Assembly: GCA_002751075.1 (NCBI GenBank)
Contig: NAOQ01000012.1
Coordinates: forward strand, 356,567-385,059
Direction of reading: 5' to 3'
Origin: Ichthyophonus hoferi
Taxonomy: Eukaryota > Opisthokonta > Ichthyosporea > Ichthyophonida > Ichthyophonidae
Length of the DNA: 28,493 nucleotides
Numbering within the stretch: position 1 is the stretch's first letter; the number at the start of each line of letters is the position of its first letter. The position numbers and the translations under genes are program-made. Positions 1 to 8,953 of the stretch are shown in pieces. The notes under the pieces were generated by a model. It saw only the letters and a list, made by a program, of their open reading frames with translations, was not told where the DNA came from and ran no database searches.

Positions 1-2144
1 TAGCATAACTTACAGATGCTTCATTAACGAATTTATCAGGTTAGAGATATACGCAACTAATCAATCCTGAGCCACTTCAATTTAAAGTATTTAACGATTT
101 AAAGTTGCAATCGTGATTAACGATAATGTAACAACATGTGTATATATTTTATTGCTACACTAGCATTTTGTTTTACGTGTGAAGTATGTGAACTAATTAT
201 AAATTAAGGATATGCTACCCTGTCTTGGATATATGATTAACACAAAACTTGTTATTAGTGAGTACATGCCTGCTCCATCTGTATTAAATTAATTCAGAAT
301 CAAAAATCCTATACTCTGTTATATATAATGAGATATCAAAAATATCCTACAATATCATTCATGCTTGGCAATAGGAAGCACTATACCAAGTCACGCATAT
401 ATCTCCACTCACAAAGTTACCTGTGATCAACAAGAAATTGGAACCTAGAAGCACCGCTTTCAAAGAAATATTTTGATAGAGAGTTAGAGACAGGCTGTAG
501 CTAATATCTAGCCTTACTAGAATCCATTCAAACCGTGACTACAGAGGAGAGAATGCAAGGTAACGTGGTAAGGCATGGTATTTTCACGGTATCAGGGCGA
601 TATGTACTATAAATAATAATTGTAAAAGATTAAAATAATATCAAAAAGGGGGCTTAAGGACTACCTTTACTTTTCAGGGACACAAGTATAAAGAAAAAGA
701 CAAGGAGCAAAGGATATCACTTAAGTAGCTGCACCTATAATGGGTTACCCACTGATGGTATTGGTTTTTCATCACTCAAGAAAATGATTGTCAATAGGTC
801 AGGGTGTTATGAAGCTAGCACCCCGTCTAAAAGGAGTGCCTTGTTTCTAGGAAAACAAACTATTCGGATTAACTCCAATCCAGTAATCTTAGCTTAAGAT
901 AAATGGTTACTACACTCGCAGTGTGCTGCGGCAAACATGTCAATTAACCTTTGTCGGTTATTCTCAATTGAGTCAACGTTGGTTATATGGGAAACATAGA
1001 AACTGGAAGTACCATTCATAGAGGTTAGGCCTGTATCTACCCCTTACCTAGGTTCAAAGCCTTGTTGCCCTAGAAAGATAAGAGCTTCAGGCTTCCAGAG
1101 GAAGACGAGTCATATGTACGTAATCTATTTTTAATATGAGAATATCATTAGCAACTTATTAATCGTTTCGCAAAACATTCATAGTGTTGTCTAGCATCTT
1201 TCCTCAATCTTCTACAAAACGGCCTGACCTAATCTCAATAATGTATTGTTATCATTTGAGTATCAACTAATCTTGACCTATTTAAAACTGTAAGAACGTA
1301 TTACTAATCTGCTAAGGAAACACCACCCCCGACTTGTCCGTTTGGACCTTGATAAACTTGACAGGTATACATTTATTTATCTTTAAGGAGGCTTATATTT
1401 ACTTCTTATTTAGATTTTTTATTTTATTCGTTACAGGTGGGTTACATGCCAAGTCTCTGCGTATTGGTTATTAAAAAATATTTCAATAGTTCAATACAAT
1501 AAATGTAGCCTGGTACCAAGATAATAATTACTGTAGCATTTAAAATAACTATGTACTTTCGTTGCAAGATTGGAACCCATTCTAATCTTAAGTAAATCCA
1601 TAATACATACAATATACTGTAGTGAATGTCAACTGGTACAGCTAGAACTATCTATCATACGCGGCTCTGGCAATTGCGTGAACAATCATCCAGCAACAAA
1701 CCTAAGTAAAAAGTTATAACTAATATATATATAGTAAGTACGCTTTTGGAAAATACAAGGAAGCATTTTAATAGATTTAAGAGACAATGCATCAACAGCT
1801 GATATCGCCATATATATATATATCTGGCCTCACTGCCACAACCCAAAAAAATATTGGAACAAAAGTGTTCACTGCAATTTTACTTATTGTTATTGTATTT
1901 GTCTATTACTAAAAAAAAAAGTGTTCTTTCCTAGTTAAGTTTAATAAGAATTCTTTGTGAGTAATCAAGAGATTACTGGTTATATTTCCAATATTAATAA
2001 AAACTGAGGAAATTCAAATCAAAATCAATATCCACAGTGGCTCAACCTTCTGCACTCCATATAAAACCCAGAAAGTAGTGAATCTCTAATTGTGCAAATG
2101 GACACACGATATCCATAACAGAAACAGTGCAGTCTTACATTATA
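1..2144. other. Gene-free AT-rich flank
   Basis: No exon, RNA gene or recognisable mobile element could be supported on either strand. Open frames are short and rich in Ile, Tyr and Leu, as expected of AT-rich noncoding DNA. It lies downstream of the minus-strand CDK inhibitor gene and may hold the end of that gene's transcript near its right edge. Confidence 0.5.
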
Positions 2145-2150
2145 TTTATT
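2145..2150 (-). terminator. Candidate poly(A) signal of the CDK inhibitor gene
   Basis: AATAAA on the minus strand (TTTATT on plus), about 200 bases after the proposed stop codon at 2350-2348. It is the first perfect hexamer noticed in that direction. In such AT-rich DNA a chance match is common, so the position is only suggestive. Confidence 0.35.
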
Positions 2151-2347
2151 CCAATCTCATTTTTGATATGATTATACGTAAAAAGTGAGCGGCCAGTTAT
2201 GCCAGCTGGAACGTCGTCAAGTTCATTGCAACTACACTATCTTGGGTTGTGCAGACAACAGCTACTAATTATTTTATATTATTTCGAAATATTTTAACCA
2301 ACTAAGTTCTTCCTATTTTAAAGTATAAATATATTAGTTAGCAATTA

Positions 2348-3114
2348 TTATGCGCCGCCGGCAATCCTTGAACCAGAGTCGTCCATATTATACGTAAAGT
2401 TGGTGGTTCGATTTCTGGGCTTTCTGTTCGTGAAGTAAGCTGCAAGGAAGCAGAGAAATATTAATAATAAATTCATACAAATAAAATTTACCTCAAAAAA
2501 AAAATGACACTACAATATTGTGTAAAAATAATGTGGTTGTTGGAAAACTTTTACTCTTGGGGCTTGAAAGTGGGTTTCGCAAAGGCGGATACAGGATACA
2601 CCTTTTAATTACAAGCTAATTGTACAGCAAAAAAAAAAAAAAATGGGCCTACACTTCAGCATGTAAAAATTATTAAAACTTGCAACCGTTATTTTTTTTT
2701 AGTATCAAACACAGGAGAGCAATTCATAAGCATACATAATCTCTCATCAACCATCTAAAATTTTTTTTGGTATAATAAAAATAAATGCATACCTGTAATG
2801 GTTTTCCCGCGTTTTAACTCTCGGTCACAATCGCGTGCTCTCATAACAAGTTTCCTAGAACACTTGTCGGAAGTGTCGGGTATGGTAAGGCTTTTGTTTT
2901 TAATCTCGTTTGCAGTGACTTTGACACCAAAATCCTCGCCTTCTCGAACCCAGTTGTATTTTCCATCAGTAGGTAATTCGGTAGCAAAGTTGAAATTCCA
3001 TTTTCTGAGTTTTTCCGTGTTGAGCTGCTTCCTTTCGTTCTCTAACTCAGCTGTCAAACTTTCTTGGTCCGAGTCACCAAACAAGGCCCGTGACACGTTA
3101 GTAATTGGGACCAT
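2348..3114 (-). CDS. CDKN1: Cip/Kip cyclin-dependent kinase inhibitor (p21/p27/Dacapo family)
   Basis: Inhibitor of nuclear cyclin-CDK complexes. Two coding exons, 3114-2793 and 2439-2348, give 137 residues, short for the family. Residues 9-13 are RALFG, the cyclin-binding RxLFG motif. A charged linker (about 14-37) leads to KWNFNF (38-43) and GKYNW (51-55), matching the CDK-binding part of the p27 kinase-inhibitory domain. A basic stretch follows (87-102). Exon 1 ends in phase 1 at CAG|GTATGC. The only well-formed downstream acceptor found is TTCCTTGCAG|CTTACTTC; it keeps frame and runs 30 codons to TAA. The junction forms KTITAYF (104-110) followed by TNRKPRNR, resembling the C-terminal PCNA box of p21 but without its leading Gln. 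The start is the first ATG before the RxLFG motif (GGAATATGG context). The inhibitory domain is secure; exon 2 is inferred from splice sites, phase and the motif. Confidence 0.85.
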
Positions 3115-5819
3115 ATTCCACTCTAAAACTTAAATCTTTTATACTTAACTTGCTTCTAATATTAAACTATACAAGGATATAAAGAAAAAATCCAACCTTT
3201 CCTCTTTATTTTATGACTTTTGTGGGTATAAGATACATAAGGCTATATATCTCTTTGTTTATATACATAAAGGACAGTACACAAAACTATAAAACAACCG
3301 TAACTTTCATCTGACGTGTCGAGATTCGATATCCAAAGTTATATCTTCTCTTAAGAGCGAAGCAAATTAAAAAGTAAGATCTAACATTGGTATAGGTTAT
3401 AGATTCGTACTTAAATATAGAAAATGTTATATTTTACAATATTAAATTAAAATTAAAATCCAAACTAATATTTCATTTTTTATAATATTAAATATTTAAT
3501 TATTTTTAAGATTATATTATTATTATTTTTCTTTATGTAAGAATTGTTTGAAATAGCCTCAATTGTCTCATCTGCGCCAATCCTTTTAAACCATTGCGTA
3601 CTAATTACGTATCGCTTTTCTAAAAATAAAAACAAAGGTTTGCAAAAGTAAATGACTGCGAGTACAAGTTTAAATTATAATACAGCTATCTGGATTAAAT
3701 ACTTATATTTAAGTATGCAGTATTTGCTTTTACAGGGTGGAAAAGCTCAAACATTGTACTGTAATGGTCTCTTGGACTTAGTTTTTGGAGCCGGGCATAG
3801 GTATCTTTATAGTATTTTACAGGAAAGGTTTCAACGAAGTATATGCGCGAAAGTGCTAACGTACTCGACATTAATCATTAAGTATAATAAATTATTATTA
3901 AGGGCACGTGAAAGGAGTTTATTCAAGAAATATCTCATAGTTCTATTCGTTAGGTAATTTTGGTTTCTCTTTTTTTATTTTTTATTTTTATTTTTATTTT
4001 ATTTTTTTGGTTTGTGTCATGTGTTGGCTACTAGCAAATAGTTTCCCGGCGTAAGATTTTCTAGTAATCGTGTCCGATTGTGCTTAGATTAGATTTAGAT
4101 CGGAGGATATCATCTTTCCCAAGTCTCCTCCCTAGTTGCGCTGGCATGAATGTAAATGCTACCGATATGTGTTTTGGAATGTTTTAATTTCATTTAAAGA
4201 AATTATTTATCTAACTGTTGGCATACAGGAAAACAATCTATCTTTTAGATGGCAGCTCCGTGTGCTTGATTAACACTTGGTTGAATCAATCGGTCGTAGC
4301 TATTCTGTGGTCCTACGCTTTCTTGGCTTATTTATATATATTTTTTCGCTATGCTTTGGCTGGTTCAGTTTACTTTCGCGCCCTTTCCCCTCTCCTACAA
4401 TCAGTGGTGATTATCAAATATTTTATTTTATTTTTTTGGTACAGGCCGCTATCTATACCAATGCACATTGGTATTACTCTTATCTACATTATATAATTAC
4501 ATTTTTTCATTACGTGAACTCTCGTTTACAATTGGCTTCAAATTAGACATCAAGACAGATGATAGGCACAGAGCACCTAGAAAATGACGCGCGATTTGGC
4601 AGGCCAACTGGAATGGTTTGTTTCATTACATATTTACAGACTGAACGCTGGTAATGAGAAAAAGAAAGAGAAAGCAAAAGACTAAATTTTTCTTTAAAAT
4701 ACACCCAAAAGAAAATATGCTGAGGTCGGCAAATTTCAAAAAAATGTCCTTTGGATTGCCGTAAAAATAACTGCATAGATAAATGGCTCCAAACACATGC
4801 ATATGTGCAGGCTTCCTGATCTAAAAAGTCATGACAATCCAAATAATGCATTGGCAGCGGCAACTGTCAGCCAGCAGTAAAAACTGCTTTTTTTGATTTG
4901 TGCTCTGCTTTGACCTAAACTTGACGGGCTATCTGGCAAGTGCTATCGCCTGTTATTGAACAAAAATTGTGAATGTTTAGGCACAAATAAATCATTAAAT
5001 GCATCACAGTGTTAAGAGAAAAATAAATCTGGGCACTACTATGTTGTGGTTTGGGAATTGTTTAAAGAAAGGTATGATCTAATGGTAGTAATTGTATATC
5101 AAATGCGTCGACAGCCTGCATATATGTATGTATCCGGAGTCTTAAAACTAACTTCAAAATGACGATACGGTTATGGCAGTTCCACTTGGTTAAGTTGGTT
5201 TTCTAGAAAAACCATATAACTTTTTGAATGCAAAACATTATCACTACAGTTATGAATAATCAATAATTATCTATTTTTATTTTTTCGTAATTAAACTTGT
5301 TATGGAATGCATTCAAAAATAATCGCTTTTGCCCCCAAGCACAGTTGTGCTATGTGTGAACCACTAAAATGTTCCTCATCTGATTCATCCATCTATTAAA
5401 AAAACACCGAACATGTGGATAATATGAATTCAAAAACCATTGGCTAAAGGTTTGCGGGGGATGTATGTGAAACCATATTATATAGATTTGAGGAGACAGT
5501 AATTTGACTTAAACTTTAGTATGTACTACACTAACAAAATAAAACCTTATTTGTCAAACTTACACCATACAATTTTTTTTAAATATGATAGTGTAAAATC
5601 AGTCACTCTAGGCATTTGACTGGTTTTTTGGGGAAAATTAAATGTTGAAAACATACTTCCACTAGTAGATAGTATTGTTTGTTATGATATGTGAAAAAAG
5701 CACACATTTAAGATTGCTAATTGGGAAAAAAGCAGAGGTTATAGTTTCAAGGGTCTACAGCGTTATCAGCACTTTCCAAAAAAAATTCACGAGTATCCAT
5801 AGCAATGCATTCTACCGTT
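3115..5819. other. Intergenic region upstream of the CDK inhibitor
   Basis: No gene can be named here. It includes a T-rich tract at 3968-4013 and several exon-like plus-strand segments with good acceptor sites (near 3736 and 4445), none of which encodes a recognisable domain. The bases just left of 3400 probably include the CDK inhibitor promoter, but no convincing core element was found. Confidence 0.4.
3968..4013. repeat. T-rich low-complexity tract
   Basis: Almost pure T with scattered A (ATTTTT units). On the minus strand it would read as a degenerate poly(A) stretch, but no LINE or SINE body could be recognised beside it, so it is described only as low-complexity sequence. Confidence 0.7.
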
Positions 5820-6390
5820 GTTGAAGTATTTAAGCCCCTGCAAGCGTTTGACCAAATACTTGTTGATGTGTTGTACAAAAGTGCTTATTGTTTATGCAGC
5901 ATTGATCTTGAAATGTTAAAAGTAGTGTTTAGAACGAGGTTTTAATCAGTGATTAAGAGTTAGACACCAATTAATTATCCTTTAATAATTACATAATTTT
6001 TCTAATTATAGCTAATTAGGACTAGATGTTTAGTGTGGTCCAGAACGTAAATTTGCAGTGGTTGTCAATAGTGATGGTCATCATTACCATTTAATCACGC
6101 ATAGTGATTGATGATACATAACGTATTGAAGTATTTCAGCCCCTATAATTGTTTGGCCTAATATTTCATGATGTCTAAAATACTTAATGTTTATGTAGCA
6201 TTGGACCTCTAAATGTGAAGTGTTTAGAATGAGATCTCGATTGGTAATTAAGAGTTAGACATTATTTAACTATCATTAAATAGTTACAAAATGTCTCTAA
6301 TTATTGTTAATTAGGACTAAATGCTTATGCAGTTCAGAACGTAAACTTCTGTCGTGGTTTTAAACAGTTTTGGCCATTTGCCATTTATTG
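5820..6390. repeat. Two-copy tandem repeat, period about 305 bases
   Basis: Copy one begins at 5820 (TTGAAGTATTTAAGCCCCT) and copy two at 6125 (TTGAAGTATTTCAGCCCCT). Similarity runs for more than 230 bases through shared words such as TTTATG-AGCATTG, TAAGAGTTAGACA, CTAATTAGGACTA versus TTAATTAGGACTA, and CAGAACGTAAA, and weakly beyond. Many substitutions and small gaps show an old duplication. No coding capacity is visible in either copy. Confidence 0.85.
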
Positions 6391-6473
6391 GAAATAGGAC
6401 TAGTATCTGGTGCACTAAGTTCTATCAGATAGTTGTCGTCAGGTAAAGGGCAAGCTAAATCTCTCGTTAGTTG
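6385..6473 (+). repeat. Dispersed direct repeat, copy A (partner 7175-7263)
   Basis: 89 bases align without gaps to 7175-7263, 790 bases away. Shared blocks include TTAGTATCTG-TG (with one change), TCAGGTAAAGGGC and GTTAGTTG. Together with the tandem repeat to its left it suggests that this stretch is built from pieces of one old repeat family. Confidence 0.8.
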
Positions 6474-6934
6474 CTCTTGAATCAATCCCTGATGTTTGAT
6501 GGATATAGAAGCTTTGAGCTTCTTACTCGGCAATTTATTGTTTATGTAATGACTGTGGTCTAAATATGGATATATATATGGTTAATATAGTTACGGTATT
6601 ATTATCGTTGGAAGAATAAAAATCATATTCAACTAGTTGGGGTTTCAGTAAAATATCTGAATTATCTACTTAACTCTTTGAAAAATAGAAAAATATAGAC
6701 ATAATACAAAGCGCATAAATGAAACAGTAAATGTTGATGAAAACAGGATTTATTAGTTGCTTTGCTTCTTTTATACACATTTTGATCTTATCCTGATAAT
6801 TCAATTCTAATGTATAATGATGAATCCTTACTAAAATGACTCTTTGGCTAACTACTTCATTGGTTTAACTTCTGGCATAATATGTATTGCCAAATCGATT
6901 TACCAGATTGTAAACATTATGCAATTTAAAAACG

Positions 6935-6983
6935 CCAACACCAACGCTTAAAGTATGCTGCCCCATTAACTACTCGCAGTGGA
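6935..6983 (+). repeat. Dispersed direct repeat, copy A (partner 7791-7835)
   Basis: The words CCAACACCAA(C/A), GCTTAAAGTATG and ACTACTCGCAGTGGA recur in the same order at 7791-7835, with a four-base length difference and few substitutions. The similarity is higher than in the neighbouring repeat pairs. Confidence 0.8.
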
Positions 6984-6996
6984 CGATTAACAGTCA

Positions 6997-7030
6997 ATTT
7001 TTGGGTTCAATGCTAATTGGACCCAAAAAT
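6997..7030. repeat. Inverted repeat (12-base arms, 10-base loop)
   Basis: Left arm 6997-7008 (ATTTTTGGGTTC) pairs with right arm 7019-7030 (GGACCCAAAAAT) with one G-T pair. It sits just after one of the dispersed direct repeats. It could form a hairpin in DNA or RNA or be the remnant of a palindromic element end. Confidence 0.6.
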
Positions 7031-7174
7031 AGAATGTTATCAGTAAAAAAGAAATATTGAACGCTTTTGGCTCCAACACCATTTAATCACACCCAATATT
7101 TGATAATAAATATGTGATGCACAGCATCCCGAATGATCCTTTGTATAATTATTGGACAACTGGTTGATAAAAAC

Positions 7175-7263
7175 TTATTGAAAATGGGATTAGTATCTGT
7201 TGTACTGAATTCTGTCAGGCTGTATTCATCAGGTAAAGGGCCTGCTAAAGTTTTAGTTAGTTG
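7175..7263 (+). repeat. Dispersed direct repeat, copy B (partner 6385-6473)
   Basis: Gap-free 89-base counterpart of the segment at 6385, at an offset of exactly 790 bases, with scattered substitutions. Confidence 0.8.
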
Positions 7264-7464
7264 TTTGCAGTCCTTTTAAATTTCGTATCTTTGTTTTATG
7301 CAGATGTCAATGTGGCAGTATCAGTTGATGTGAATAAAGAATTATGTAGGCTGGAACTATTTACGAAAGATCAATGAGACGAGTTGTCTGCTAACCAATT
7401 ATCTCATTAGCACAAATTATGACAAGCAGGTGTTGGCAAATCATCTCATCTGAATAAAGGATTA

Positions 7465-7509
7465 TGAAATAATTGATCCGAATCAAATAATATCGGATCA
7501 GTTATTTCA
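7465..7509. repeat. Strong inverted repeat (17-base arms, 11-base loop)
   Basis: Left arm 7465-7481 (TGAAATAATTGATCCGA) and right arm 7493-7509 (TCGGATCAGTTATTTCA) are reverse complements apart from one T-G pairing. It is by far the cleanest hairpin noticed in the window and lies inside the repeat patchwork. Confidence 0.75.
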
Positions 7510-7790
7510 CGATCCGCTTACCACAACTTCGGCCATTCGGCGTTAACAACTTTGATGGATTGCTACGTTCCGTCTCCACGAACACTATAGGCATCATTTT
7601 ATTCCAATCAAAGACATCATGAGCGATAATTTTTGAACCTCTTCATAAAAGGCATTAGAGGCAGAGAGTGTGTCGGTTGGTTCCACAGACTGCCATCTTA
7701 CATTCATTAACACACAAGATTTTGCATACACCCCTTCCAGGCCTGAGAGAGAAAGAGAAATTTTGGAAGCAGGGCAGAAGAAGTTTTCAA

Positions 7791-7835
7791 CCAACACCAA
7801 AGCTTAAAGTATGCCCCATAAACTACTCGCAGTGG
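7791..7835 (+). repeat. Dispersed direct repeat, copy B (partner 6935-6983)
   Basis: Counterpart of the segment at 6935. It overlaps a minus-strand open frame whose nature is unknown. Confidence 0.8.
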
Positions 7836-8665
7836 AGCAAGATATGGGGAGCACAGTTGTTCTGTTTCCAACACTTCAGCGCAATGGCAGCTTTGGGAAA
7901 CTATGTTAAAGTTCTTGGGATCCATGATTCCAAGGGAATAACGCATGTAATACGCTCACACGACAAACAGTAGACTCTTCGACAAAAGCCATGATTAACA
8001 CAGAATTCCAAGAAGCCAAACATTTACTGAAGCTTGTTTCCATTTTTTTGTAGCCGTGATAGCATAGACTGTTATCAGGCCAAGAGAGTGTGTTGGAACC
8101 AAAGTTACAAGAACATTGGTATCCTTGCTGTTTTTGTTGGTAGACGGATCAGATTTTTGTAAGTGGGGCAGCGGCTGAGGTGAGAGGATGTTTTTTTATG
8201 TGGCTTTGTGAGCTCCAACGCTGTAGTTTGACTGTAGTGACTCGCCGGTGCGATAAGGTGATCCTGGTGATGTCTGAAAATCTGTGCCCGACGGATGACT
8301 GGGCGATATGCTCTTGTTTTAGTTAGGTATCTGAGGCAATAGTAGCCAACGAGAAAGACTGCTGAAGTGGATTCAGCAATAGGTAGGGAAGAGTAGTGAC
8401 TTAGAGTGGCAACTATGTTAAGTAAGTTCCAGAATGATCCCTTGAATAAGAATTGGGCAATATGTTGCTGACATGTTAGATAACAGCTAAGTTGAGTTCC
8501 TAATTGATAATATGCTTAGCTCAAATGCTGATCACATGGTCAACTGGCATTGACCTGAATCTTCAACTATATAGCCAGCAATCACAGACTTAATATGGAT
8601 CCTGATTTTATAGGATATAGCAATAAAGTTATGTACATAATATTTATCTATTATAACTAATAGTA

Positions 8666-8953
8666 ATGACAGTTAAGAGAAGATATATCTTAACTTCTTC
8701 TATCCCACAATTCAAACGTAAAACTACCACAACAATTACAACTAAATTGGGATCTGTAAAGAAAAAAAAACAGCGAGTACAGTTCTCCTCCAATATTAGT
8801 GATGAGGAAACTTAAAGAAATCTACTTAAGAACATTGCTATTACCACAAGTCCAGAGTCTAGTGAAGAAGAAGAGAAACGTCATGCTATTGACAGTGATG
8901 CGGATTTTATGATAAAGAGTACAAAAAATATGAAGCATTTTAGGTGTGCCTAG
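8666..8953 (+). pseudogene. Decayed reading frame with basic then acidic composition
   Basis: From ATG at 8666 a single frame of about 96 codons reads to 8953 with one interruption. The first half is rich in Lys, Thr and Ser (KLGSVKKKKQRVQF). The second half carries a clear acidic run (SPESSEEEEKRHAIDSD). This contrasts with the Ile, Tyr and Leu bias of random frames nearby and suggests a once-coding nuclear-type protein. It borders the repeat patchwork, so a mobile-element origin is possible. I do not recognise a family. Coding-like scraps seem to continue to about 9110 but cannot be assigned. Confidence 0.4.

Noticed and set aside
2390-2420. tRNA B-box-like GGTTCGATTTC suggesting a tRNA gene or SINE
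   Set aside because: No cloverleaf or A box fits, and the same bases are explained by CDK inhibitor exon 2 on the other strand.
2798-3133. Plus-strand open frame of 111 codons
   Set aside because: It is the antisense shadow of CDK inhibitor exon 1, whose minus-strand reading has clear family motifs.
3136-3143. TATAAAAG on the minus strand before the CDK inhibitor ATG
   Set aside because: It lies only 22 bases upstream of the start codon, so the usual start of transcription would fall on or after the ATG.
4559-4617. Peptide EHLENDARFGRPTG, recalling the linker of Tc1/mariner transposases
   Set aside because: Only a few residues match. No further helix-turn-helix or DDE motifs and no terminal inverted repeats were seen around it.
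4543-4863. Minus-strand open frame of 106 codons
   Set aside because: Its composition is irregular, with no recognisable motif, and it overlaps equally open plus-strand frames.
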